From NCBI GenBank assembly GCA_039816825.1, contig JBCBXA010000034.1, forward strand, positions 1 through 27,721: 27,721 nucleotides of DNA, read 5' to 3'. Positions within the stretch are counted from its first letter, which is position 1. Each line of letters starts with the position of its first letter. The notes below the pieces were generated by a model. That model did not search any database and had not been told where the DNA came from. It was given only the letters and a program-made list of their open reading frames with translations. A program made the position numbers and the translations under genes. Below, one piece after another: positions 15,373 through 23,032 of the stretch. This DNA is from JBCBXA01 sp039816825 (lineage in GTDB: Bacteria > Pseudomonadota > Alphaproteobacteria > Rhizobiales > Rhizobiaceae).

Positions 15373-16903
15373 ATTCTGTTGAAAAACTCGAGCTTGATCG
15401 AATGGTAAGTCGCTGATTCAATTCTTCCTAGATGGAGGGATTGGCGATGATGGGACCGAGGCAAGAAGCGCAAGCTGCGCTGTTCTATGAGTTCTCGCTG
15501 GAAGAGCATGTCCCTCAAGATCACCTGCTGAGGTCGATTGATCGGTTTGTCGATCTGAGCAGCATCCGGGCGCATCTGTCGGACTTCTACAGCCACACGG
15601 GTCGTCCATCGGTTGATCCTGAACTGCTGATCCGCATGCTGTTGGTTGGCTACTGCTTCGGCATCCGGTCGGAGCGGCGGCTCTGTGAAGAGGTCCATTT
15701 GAACCTCGCGTACCGCTGGTTTTGCCGCCTCGATCTGAACGACCGCATTCCCGACCACTCCACCTTTTCGAAGAACCGGCATGGGCGTTTCCGTGACAGC
15801 GAACTGCTGCGCCATCTGTTCGAGACGACCGTTGCCCGCTGCATTGAAGAAGGCCTTGTCAGCGGTCAGCGCATGGCGATTGATGCCAGCTTGATCGAAG
15901 CCGATGCCAACAAGCAGAACTCGACGCCAAAGGAAGAGTGGGATGCGGCGGACATCAACTCGGCAGATGCACCCCGCGCCGTCCGCGAGTATCTCGACAC
16001 GCTGGATGAAGCTGCGTTCGGCGCGGCGAGCGAGGTACAGCCCAAGTTCACCTCCCATTCTGATCCGGCAAGCCAATGGACAGCAGCACGCAAAGGGCCT
16101 GCTTTCTTTAGCTACTCTGACAACTATCTGATCGACACGGACCACGGTGTTGTCGTCGATGTTGAAGCCACGCGATCAATCAGACAGGCCGAGGTTGGAT
16201 CGACGAAGACCATGCTGAAGCGGGTTAAAGACAAGTTCGATCTACATCCCGAACGGCTGATCGCGGACACCGCCTACGGTTCTGGCCCAATGTTGGATTG
16301 GCTGGTCAGGCGCAAGATCGCACCGCATATCCCGGTCATCGACAAAGCGGGACGTACTGACGGCACATGGTCCCGCGCGGATTTCGAATGGGATGCCGCG
16401 AACAACCAGTACATTTGCCCTGAGGGCGAAGCGCTTAAGCAGTTCCGCCGGAACTACTCCGATCCCAATCGTGGGCCAACCGGCAAAGGCGTGGCCAAGT
16501 ATCAGGCCCTCAAACACACCTGTCAGGCGTGCCCATCAAAGATGAAGTGCTGTCCAAAGGCCGATGCGCGCAAGATCACCCGTGAAGAACATGAGGACGC
16601 CAGAGATGTCGCCCGTGCCATCAGAAAAACGAAGCAGTATAAGGTGTCTTCGAAGCTGCGAAAGAAAGTCGAAATGCTCTTTGCCCACCTCAAACGCATT
16701 CTTGGGCTGGGACGTCTCCGATTACGTGGCCCATGTGGCGCAAATGACGAATTCCTCCTCGCCGCCACCGCTCAGAACCTCCGCAAACTGGCCAAGATCT
16801 TTCCTGCACCGCAGCAAACGGGCAAAGCCTGATGAGAAAGGTGCTCGCGCTCTGTCTAGAACCGTACTTTCTGCGCCCGCAACACGTTGTTTTTCCACAG
16901 AAT
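15373..16903 (+). mobile_element. IS1182-like insertion sequence, about 1.5 kb
   Basis: Imperfect terminal inverted repeats flank a full-length transposase gene. The left end is ATTCTGTTGAAAAAC at 15373-15387, and the right end is its inverted copy at 16889-16903 (14 of 15 positions match). The outer edges could extend a few bases further. I could not identify a target duplication. The element appears intact and lies between the secretion operon (minus) and the operon that starts at 17096 (plus), possibly marking a recombination boundary. Confidence 0.75.
15447..16832 (+). CDS. IS1182-family DDE transposase
   Basis: 461 residues from ATG 15447, which has GGAGGG seven bases upstream; ATG 15432 and 15450 are alternatives. 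The N-terminal part (EEHVPQDHLLRSIDRFVDL and DHSTFSKNRHGRF) is typical of IS1182/IS5-type transposases. Catalytic acidic positions are the Asp in RMAIDASLIEADANK (about 145), the Asp in LIADTAYGSGPMLD (about 274) and the Glu in KKVEMLFAHLKRILG (about 408). A cluster CQACPSKMKCCP near 360 is the usual Cys-rich insertion before the last catalytic helix. The frame is complete and no damage is visible, so the element may still be active. Confidence 0.93.
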   Translation: MMGPRQEAQAALFYEFSLEEHVPQDHLLRSIDRFVDLSSIRAHLSDFYSHTGRPSVDPELLIRMLLVGYCFGIRSERRLCEEVHLNLAYRWFCRLDLNDRIPDHSTFSKNRHGRFRDSELLRHLFETTVARCIEEGLVSGQRMAIDASLIEADANKQNSTPKEEWDAADINSADAPRAVREYLDTLDEAAFGAASEVQPKFTSHSDPASQWTAARKGPAFFSYSDNYLIDTDHGVVVDVEATRSIRQAEVGSTKTMLKRVKDKFDLHPERLIADTAYGSGPMLDWLVRRKIAPHIPVIDKAGRTDGTWSRADFEWDAANNQYICPEGEALKQFRRNYSDPNRGPTGKGVAKYQALKHTCQACPSKMKCCPKADARKITREEHEDARDVARAIRKTKQYKVSSKLRKKVEMLFAHLKRILGLGRLRLRGPCGANDEFLLAATAQNLRKLAKIFPAPQQTGKA

Positions 16904-17043
16904 CGGCGGAAACCGGACTTTCGCTGCGAGTGCCAACAAGGTGCGATGCGGCTTCAAATGCTGACATCTAGAGTGCCTAGAAATGCCGATAGCGCCAACA
17001 TGAAGGTGTTGGTTCCTCTTCGTACAGGCTAACAGCGCTTCTA

Positions 17044-17072
17044 TTGACCAAATATCTGTCATTTGCTATCAA
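17044..17072 (+). promoter_or_regulatory. Sigma70-type promoter of the helicase-peptidase operon
   Basis: TTGACC at 17044-17049 and TATCAA at 17067-17072 are separated by exactly 17 bases. The predicted start point is near 17079, giving a leader of under 20 bases with AGGAG at 17085-17089 and ATG at 17096. It is well formed and sits outside the IS. Confidence 0.65.
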
Positions 17073-17085
17073 ATGATATCAAATA
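17061..17085. promoter_or_regulatory. Operator-like repeats over the -10 region
   Basis: TATCAAAT occurs twice, at 17067-17074 and 17077-17084, exactly one helical turn apart. An upstream ATTTG (17061-17065) forms an inverted pair with the first CAAAT. The repeats cover the -10 box and the start point, the right place for repression, perhaps by the HTH domain of the first gene product. Confidence 0.55.
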
Positions 17086-17095
17086 GGAGTTGAGT

Positions 17096-19120
17096 ATGCA
17101 GTCCGATTGGCTATCGCTCGAAGAGGCGGTCGATTTTTTGAAGATCGGAAAGACGTCGCTGTACACGGCGGCTCGTGAAGGGAAGATCCCTGCTCAGAAG
17201 GTGGGAAAGAAGTGGATTTTCGAAAAAGCCCAGTTGGATCAGTGGCTTCGTACCAGCCAATCTTTTGACACCTTTTTTGTAGACTTGGACGTTGATATCG
17301 AGGCGAACTCCAACCTTCGTGAGCCTCAGCGAGACGGCTACCAAAGAGTGCATGAGCACTTCGCAGCAGGAAAGAACAATGCCATCGTTCAAATCCCAGT
17401 TGGCTGCGGAAAGTCAGGCCTCGCTTCTATACTGCCTTTGGGGATTTCAGAGGGGCGCGTGATGGTGATTGCCCCTAATCTGACGATCAAGGACGGCCTC
17501 TACGAGGCAATGGACATAACAAACCGCCAGAAGTGCTTTTGGAGAAAAGCTCGCGTGTTGGAAAACAGCCAGATGATTGCTGGGCCACTCGTAACCACGT
17601 TGGATAGTGGCAATATGTCGGTGACAAACAAATCTCATATTGTTGTCACCAATGTGCAGCAGCTTGCGACCAACGCTGACAAATGGCTCACGCAGTTTCC
17701 TGATAACTTTTTTGACATGATCATTGTCGATGAGGCGCATCATGCAGAGGCGGAAAGCTGGAAGCGTGTTATTGGCCGATTTCCAAATGCCAAGGTTGTC
17801 TTGTTGACTGCAACTCCCTTCAGGAGCGACCGCAAGGAACTTCAGGGTGAGTTGGTCTATCGTTACCCGTTTCGTAGCGCTACTTTGAAGGGATACATAA
17901 AGAGACTAAAAGCTAGTTATGTTGCTCCATCCGTCATTGAGCTAGGTTTCACAGATGAGCGCGGCCGTACCTACTCTCTGGAGGAAGTCCAAAAGCTCAA
18001 AGAAGAAGTTTGGTTCAGCCGGGGAGTGGCGTTAGCGCCTCTTTGCAATCAGCATATTGTCGACAACAGTCTCGGTAAGTTGGAAGAACTACGTCAAACC
18101 GGGACTCAACATCAGCTAATCGCAGTTGCTTGCTCCATCAATCATGCGAAAGAAATTAGGTCACTTTATCGAGAGCGCGGGTACTCGGCAGAGGTGATCC
18201 ATAGCAAGCAGACTCCTGAAGACCAGTCAGCCGTCATCGCGGCACTACGAAACGGAACTTTGGATTGTATTGTTCAGGTCCAGAAACTTGGTGAAGGATT
18301 CGATCATCCAAAACTCAGCGTAGCTGCAATATTTCGACCTTTCCGTTCACTTGCTCCATACATTCAGTTCGTTGGTCGAATAATGCGCGTCGTTGTTCAG
18401 AATGATCCCTCCCACCCTGACAATGTGGGGCATATCGTAACTCACTTGGGTATGAATTTGGACCAGAGACTCAAGGAGTTCAAAGACTTTGAAAATGATG
18501 ACCAGGCGTTCTGGGATTCTGTTATTGGTGGTTCTGAGCCAGAAACTCCAAGCAATGTAACCGAGGGGAACACTCGCCTTCAAGCTGGCGAGCAGGTGGT
18601 TGTTCACAACGAGGTTGTTGATTCCCTTTGGGAGGAAGACTTCACCTCGCCCGACGAGGAAAGCGTCATCGCTGACCTGCGAGAGCGATTAACCCTTTAC
18701 GGGCTTGATCCAGAACAAGCCCCTGAGATGTATAGGAAGGCTAAAAACTCGCCGATGCGAAAGCGAGATGCTTCTGAGCCATTTCTCGTTCAGCCGCAGA
18801 AGGAATGGGAAGAAGCGAGACGGCGCCTTCATGAGCAATCCGGGCGCGTGGCCAAGATCGTTCTGAACCACGCCGAACTGCAGACAACAGGCCGTGAGAT
18901 CCCCTACAAATACAAATCACTAAACTTGGCGGGCAGAGATAATTACGTCTGTGCGGTAATGATGGTGAACAAAGAATTTAACGAACTTCTTGGCAAAGAC
19001 CGTTCAGACGCTTCAACCGAGGATTTCAAGTATGTTTTGGATAAGTTGGATGACGTTGTTCAAAAGCTCGCCCGACGACTGAAAAAGGCAAAATCGGTTT
19101 ATGAGTCGAAGGAAGCCTAA
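17096..19120 (+). CDS. Excisionase-type HTH fused to DEAH superfamily 2 helicase
   Basis: 674 residues from ATG 17096 with AGGAG six bases upstream. Residues about 4-52 are a MerR/excisionase-like HTH (LSLEEAVDFLKIGKTSLYTA, then GKIPAQKVGKKWIF). The helicase core follows: motif I as IVQIPVGCGKSGLAS at about 97-110, motif II DEAH at about 212-215, motif III LLTATPF near 238, and motif VI PYIQFVGRIMR at about 421. The C-terminal third (about 470-674) is mostly acidic and helical and has no recognised domain. An HTH_17 domain on a DNA translocase suggests sequence- or structure-guided loading on DNA, or autoregulation through the TATCAAAT repeats just upstream. It is the first gene of a six-gene operon and its end overlaps the next gene by 20 bases. 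Confidence 0.9.
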   Translation: MQSDWLSLEEAVDFLKIGKTSLYTAAREGKIPAQKVGKKWIFEKAQLDQWLRTSQSFDTFFVDLDVDIEANSNLREPQRDGYQRVHEHFAAGKNNAIVQIPVGCGKSGLASILPLGISEGRVMVIAPNLTIKDGLYEAMDITNRQKCFWRKARVLENSQMIAGPLVTTLDSGNMSVTNKSHIVVTNVQQLATNADKWLTQFPDNFFDMIIVDEAHHAEAESWKRVIGRFPNAKVVLLTATPFRSDRKELQGELVYRYPFRSATLKGYIKRLKASYVAPSVIELGFTDERGRTYSLEEVQKLKEEVWFSRGVALAPLCNQHIVDNSLGKLEELRQTGTQHQLIAVACSINHAKEIRSLYRERGYSAEVIHSKQTPEDQSAVIAALRNGTLDCIVQVQKLGEGFDHPKLSVAAIFRPFRSLAPYIQFVGRIMRVVVQNDPSHPDNVGHIVTHLGMNLDQRLKEFKDFENDDQAFWDSVIGGSEPETPSNVTEGNTRLQAGEQVVVHNEVVDSLWEEDFTSPDEESVIADLRERLTLYGLDPEQAPEMYRKAKNSPMRKRDASEPFLVQPQKEWEEARRRLHEQSGRVAKIVLNHAELQTTGREIPYKYKSLNLAGRDNYVCAVMMVNKEFNELLGKDRSDASTEDFKYVLDKLDDVVQKLARRLKKAKSVYESKEA

Positions 19121-19352
19121 GGGAAAGACCCCGTCTTTGATCGGTGGAACGAACGGTCGCCCAAAGTTGGCCATCGCTAAGCGCAAATGTGAGTGCTCTC
19201 GTTGTCATGATGAACTGTCAATGGGAACGGAGTGCATCGACATCCCCAAGTTGGGTGGAGCTTACTCGAGCGCGCGCAGAGTGTGTAAGGCCTGCTTCGA
19301 TGAAATCTTGGAACAAACCTCCGCCGACTTAGAGGAGCTGAAGGTCCTATAG
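19101..19352 (+). CDS. Small Cys-rich (zinc ribbon-like) protein
   Basis: 83 residues from ATG 19101, which lies inside the last codons of the helicase gene, so translation is probably coupled. The N-terminus is basic (MSRRKPKGKTPSLIGG) and could touch nucleic acid. The core has four pairable cysteines: KCECSRCHDEL at about 29-39 and RRVCKACFDEILE at about 60-72. This is a CxC-xx-C plus C-xx-C layout that suits one zinc ion. I do not recognise the family. Because of the overlap with the helicase, a role as adaptor or subunit of that protein is likely but not shown by sequence. Confidence 0.75.
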   Translation: MSRRKPKGKTPSLIGGTNGRPKLAIAKRKCECSRCHDELSMGTECIDIPKLGGAYSSARRVCKACFDEILEQTSADLEELKVL

Positions 19353-19400
19353 TCTTCAATCACAAAACTCTTAGCTTAGTGAAACGATACTCAAAGCAGC

Positions 19401-20735
19401 ATGCACGACGACTCAAAAATACAATGGACCAATGCATCAGTCAGAGCATTCGCAAGAGGCAATGACCCGCTTCTCGCGATCGAAGAAGCTGCCCGCTCGC
19501 TCGTTCTGAAGGCAAGAGAAAGAGGTTGGGAAGGCCCGCCGTTCAACCCGCTTCAAATAGCGGAAATGCTTGAGGTGCAGATTGAGGCGAACTCGAATGT
19601 TGCTGACGCCCGGCTGATTTCAACAGACAAGGGCCCAAAGATTGAGTTCAACCCGCGACAACCGCGTGAACGCGTACGGTTTTCTATCGCCCACGAAATC
19701 GCACACCTGCTCTTTCCCGACTGGTCTGATCAGATCCGTAATCGCGGTGGCGACGAATCGTCTGACACTTGGCAGTTGGAGATGCTATGCAACCTTGCCG
19801 CTTCGGAATTTGTACTTCCAATAGGGAGCATGTCGGCGGCATCACACATTCCGCCAATCGAAACACTGATGCAGCAACGCCGGGAGTACGACGTTTCCGC
19901 AGAGGCTTTTCTCATTCGACTAGCGAAGATTTCAAGGCAACCGATAGGCATGTTTGTTTCATCGCCGAGGGTCTCCGAGGAGGGCGCACGGTTTTATAAG
20001 ATCGACTATTTCGTTGGTTCGCCAACAGCACCTAGAATTCAACTTTCAGGGCGCAAAATACCAGGCGATAGTATAGTGCATCGATGCACCGCGATTGGGC
20101 ACACAAACAGCTCGGTGGAAAACTGGGCAACGGGTAAACCCACGCAGATCGAATGCGTGGGACTAACGGCTTATCCTGGCAGCGTTTTCCCACGAGTTGC
20201 CGGGTTAGTCAGATTTGACCAAGCTCAAGAGAATTTTCGCCCGATACGGTTGCTCCACGGTAACGTTTTGGAACCTCAAAACGGCGGAAAGAAAATAATC
20301 TGTCAGTTAGTTAATGACAAGGCTATCAAATGGGGCGGCGGGGTTGCTAGAAAGATAGCGAAACGTTTTCCTCGAGCAGAGGAAACCTTTAAAGTCAAAG
20401 TACTGCAGTTGCCGCAGGCTGAGCGCTTGGGTCAGGTCATTTTTTCAGAGGCTAATGAAGATGTAACTATCGCCAGCCTGATTGGACAAGAGGGATTTGG
20501 GCCGTCTCTTTTTCCGCGGATTCGTTACGTTGCATTGCAAAATTGCCTCGAACAAGTTGCCGACCACGCGGCTTCAATCGAAGCAAGTATCCATATGCCA
20601 AAGATCGGAACGGGCGCTGCCGGTGGAGATTGGACAACTATTGAAGAAATGCTTGATGATTTGATGGTGCGCTCGGGGTTATCAGTGACTGTTTATGATG
20701 TTCCTCCGAAGCGCCAACAACTCGAGTTGTTTTAG
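19401..20735 (+). CDS. ImmA/IrrE-type metallopeptidase fused to a macro domain
   Basis: 444 residues. The N-terminal half is an IrrE/ImmA-like zinc peptidase: RFSIAHEIAHLLFPD holds HEIAH at about 98-102, and LEMLCNLAASEFVLP at about 125-139 is the second conserved helix of that family. After a linker domain (about 180-270) comes an ADP-ribose-binding macro domain at about 275-440. IICQLVNDKAIKWGGGVARK is the substrate loop with the glycine triplet, and SIHMPKIGTGAAGGDWTTIE is the phosphate loop, of the ALC1/TARG1/DarG type. ImmA/IrrE peptidases cut cognate repressors after a stress signal; macro domains bind or remove ADP-ribose. The pairing suggests proteolysis gated by an ADP-ribose-type ligand (inference). 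A DarT-like gene lies two genes downstream. The stop is a single amber codon in frame with the next gene. The start has no clear ribosome site. Confidence 0.88.
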   Translation: MHDDSKIQWTNASVRAFARGNDPLLAIEEAARSLVLKARERGWEGPPFNPLQIAEMLEVQIEANSNVADARLISTDKGPKIEFNPRQPRERVRFSIAHEIAHLLFPDWSDQIRNRGGDESSDTWQLEMLCNLAASEFVLPIGSMSAASHIPPIETLMQQRREYDVSAEAFLIRLAKISRQPIGMFVSSPRVSEEGARFYKIDYFVGSPTAPRIQLSGRKIPGDSIVHRCTAIGHTNSSVENWATGKPTQIECVGLTAYPGSVFPRVAGLVRFDQAQENFRPIRLLHGNVLEPQNGGKKIICQLVNDKAIKWGGGVARKIAKRFPRAEETFKVKVLQLPQAERLGQVIFSEANEDVTIASLIGQEGFGPSLFPRIRYVALQNCLEQVADHAASIEASIHMPKIGTGAAGGDWTTIEEMLDDLMVRSGLSVTVYDVPPKRQQLELF

Positions 20736-22367
20736 TTGTCTATTGGGTCTGCAAATCTCCGCATTGTGCTACTGTCCGGACCAATATGTTCCGGCAAATC
20801 AGCGTTGGTGCGTTTGCTCAAAAAGAACCACGGCGCAAAGGTCATCAAGACTCGGGAACTTATTCTCAAGAAGGCGCCAAAAACCAAACTAGAGCGCATT
20901 GCATTGCAACGGGCCGGACAAAGATTTGATAGAGAGGACGGTGGAGCTTGGGTTGGAGAGGCCCTGCAACGCACAATCGATACCGCTGGGGCAGGACAGA
21001 CGCCAGAGGGTCTTTATGTAGTCGACTCGGTTCGAATAATTGGCCAGATCGATGCCATACGGCGCGCATACGGCGCCGAGGTTCATCATATACATTTGAC
21101 CGCTACTGATGAAGAACTTCGCGCTCGTTACGAGGGTCGCAGTAGAGAGGACGATGATGCAGTTCCGTACACCGAGTTGAAACGCAATCGGACGGAGCGT
21201 GACATCGAAAAACTCGCAGATGTCGCGGACATTGTCGTTTCGACCGACCGCTGTAGCGAGGAAGCTGTTCTCGTCAGGGCCACTGCGCTCCTCAATCTGT
21301 ACCCGCGATCGAACGCCCCCTTAGTTGATGTATTGATCGGGGGTCAGTTTGGAAGTGAAGGCAAAGGAAACATCGTCGGGCACATTGCACCGGAATACGA
21401 TCTCTTGGTTCGTGTCGGCGGGCCGAACGCCGGCCATCAGGTTTATGCAGAACCAAAGCCGGAAAAGTACTATCACTTACCTTCCGGCACTCAACGCGCT
21501 CCGAATGCAAAGCTGCTTCTCGGTCCTGGCGCAGTAATTTACCCTAAAAAACTACTTGAGGAAATTGCCGAACACAAAATCGATGCTGAGAGGCTCACTA
21601 TTGATCGGCGCGCGATGATCATCTCCGACGCGGACCGTGACGAAGAAGAGAAGCGTTTTGGCAGCATCAGCTCGACGGCGCAGGGAGTTGGCATTGCCTC
21701 TGCGCGGAAAATGACAGGACGATCAGACTATAAGGAAGAGAAGGATGCGTTTCTTGCTCGTGATTGTGAGGTACTTCAGCCCTATCTTGGAAGCGCGCGT
21801 CAAGTCCTGGCAGACGCGATGGTGGCTGGCAAACGCATCCTTCTGGAAGGTACTCAAGGTACGGGCTTGAGCCTTCATCACGGGGAATATCCACATGTAA
21901 CAACGAGGGATACGACGGTTTCAGGATGTTTGGCGGATGCCGGCATTGCACCTTCTAACGTGCGCAAGGTCATTATGGTCTGCCGCACTTATCCGATCCG
22001 TGTCGGCGGCCCATCGGGGCCGATGGCGCATGAGGTTGAAATGGCTGAAATCCATAGCCGTAGTGGCATTCCTCTTGAGGAACTTGAAAAGACGGAACGA
22101 ACGACCACAACTGACAGGCCGCGGAGGATAGCAGAGTTCGACTGGCTTCAGTTCCGTGACGCAGTACAGCTCAACGGTCCGACTGATATCGCGCTTACAT
22201 TCGTTGATTACTTCGACGTGGAAAATCGGAAGGCCTTTCGGTTTGAACAGCTTTCGGAGGACACAATCAGTTTTGTTGAGGAGGTTGAGAGAATATCTGG
22301 CAGGCCAGTCTCACTCCTTTCGACGGATTTCAACTGGCGTAATGTTATCGATAGGAGAGCGTGGTGA
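20736..22367 (+). CDS. Nucleotide kinase fused to PurZ-like adenylosuccinate synthetase
   Basis: 543 residues. Residues about 7-185 are a P-loop kinase of the NMP-kinase type: IVLLSGPICSGKSALVRLL is Walker A, GLYVVDSVRIIGQIDAIRR the Asp strand with Arg helix, and HLTATDEELRARYEGR the lid region. Residues about 193-543 are a compact PurA-family domain: LIGGQFGSEGKGNIV, GGPNAGHQV, LLEGTQGTGLSLHHGEYPHV, CRTYPIRVGGPSGPM and TTTDRPRRIAEFDW. The first loop of PurA (GDEGKGK) has Ser in place of the catalytic Asp; as I recall, phage PurZ enzymes, which use dGMP, differ at the same position. The likely product is a succino-purine nucleotide, and the kinase could phosphorylate substrate or product. The frame begins at TTG directly after the amber stop of the previous gene, in the same reading frame and without a ribosome site. 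Confidence 0.85.
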   Translation: MSIGSANLRIVLLSGPICSGKSALVRLLKKNHGAKVIKTRELILKKAPKTKLERIALQRAGQRFDREDGGAWVGEALQRTIDTAGAGQTPEGLYVVDSVRIIGQIDAIRRAYGAEVHHIHLTATDEELRARYEGRSREDDDAVPYTELKRNRTERDIEKLADVADIVVSTDRCSEEAVLVRATALLNLYPRSNAPLVDVLIGGQFGSEGKGNIVGHIAPEYDLLVRVGGPNAGHQVYAEPKPEKYYHLPSGTQRAPNAKLLLGPGAVIYPKKLLEEIAEHKIDAERLTIDRRAMIISDADRDEEEKRFGSISSTAQGVGIASARKMTGRSDYKEEKDAFLARDCEVLQPYLGSARQVLADAMVAGKRILLEGTQGTGLSLHHGEYPHVTTRDTTVSGCLADAGIAPSNVRKVIMVCRTYPIRVGGPSGPMAHEVEMAEIHSRSGIPLEELEKTERTTTTDRPRRIAEFDWLQFRDAVQLNGPTDIALTFVDYFDVENRKAFRFEQLSEDTISFVEEVERISGRPVSLLSTDFNWRNVIDRRAW

Positions 22368-23032
22368 CAGAAGCGGAACTTGAGGAACTGATCACCAACT
22401 GCCCAACGTTATTTCATATGGCAGAAAGGGGCTCATGGGGGTCTATCAAGCAATTTGGCCTAATGAGCACAAGTGCGCTCTTAGACCACTATGCTGTTCA
22501 ACCACCAAGGCGGACTCAGATCGAAAGTAGACATCGACCGGCAAGTGTAGAAGTGACCGGAACAGATCTGCCGCGCGCTGTCGTTCGCGATCAAATTCCA
22601 ATGAGCGACTCTGGCCTTCGGCGGGCGCTGCCTGATCGACTTTCACCTTCTGACTGGTATGAGCTCCTCAATGCAAAGGCGTTCTTTTGGCTTTCGGAGG
22701 AACGCCTCCACAAGTTGACAAATGCGAAGGCCTATCGCGACCAAGAGCACGATGTTCTCGAGGTGAATACGCGGTCGCTGATTGAAGCTCATCGAGAGGC
22801 TATTTGGTTTTGCCCAATCAATAGCGGTTGTACGAAACCAATGCCTCACCCCCGCGACGAGAGTATTTTTGCCCGGATTTCGGACTACCCATATGCCCAT
22901 TGGCGAAAGCGGCGTGGCCCTCGAGAACGCGTCGTAGAATTAGCTGTTGATCATTCGGTGCGAGATATTCGCGACCATGTTCGGCGTGTCGTTGTGAAAC
23001 GTGGGACTGAGGTTCTGAGTATCATCGAATGA
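22364..23032 (+). CDS. DUF7002-type protein, DarT-like putative ADP-ribosyltransferase
   Basis: 222 residues from GTG 22364, with AGGAG at 22353-22357; GTG 22361 is the alternative and is too close to the ribosome site. The start overlaps the stop of the kinase-synthetase gene. The opening LFHMAERGSWGSIKQFGLMS resembles the H-x-[TA] strand and helix of DarT-type ADP-ribosyltransferases. AFFWLSEERLHKLTNAKAYR, then HDVLEVNTRSLIEAH, looks like the following strand-and-helix core. RDESIFARISDYPYAHWRKR and VVELAVDHSVRDI complete the pattern I associate with DUF7002 proteins. If the homology holds it uses NAD to modify DNA, RNA or nucleotides. A macro domain two genes upstream would be the natural reversing or sensing partner, as in DarT-DarG. 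The family call is from remembered pattern; the enzymatic role is inference. Confidence 0.65.
   Translation: MTEAELEELITNCPTLFHMAERGSWGSIKQFGLMSTSALLDHYAVQPPRRTQIESRHRPASVEVTGTDLPRAVVRDQIPMSDSGLRRALPDRLSPSDWYELLNAKAFFWLSEERLHKLTNAKAYRDQEHDVLEVNTRSLIEAHREAIWFCPINSGCTKPMPHPRDESIFARISDYPYAHWRKRRGPRERVVELAVDHSVRDIRDHVRRVVVKRGTEVLSIIE

Noticed and set aside
20736..22367. Housekeeping purA for AMP synthesis
   Set aside because: The catalytic Asp position, the late motifs and the kinase fusion differ from housekeeping PurA, and the gene sits in a non-purine operon.
19401..23032. An ordinary DarT-DarG toxin-antitoxin pair
   Set aside because: The macro domain is fused to an IrrE-type peptidase, two genes away, and the transferase-like protein is not of the usual DarT form; the likeness is reported as distant only.
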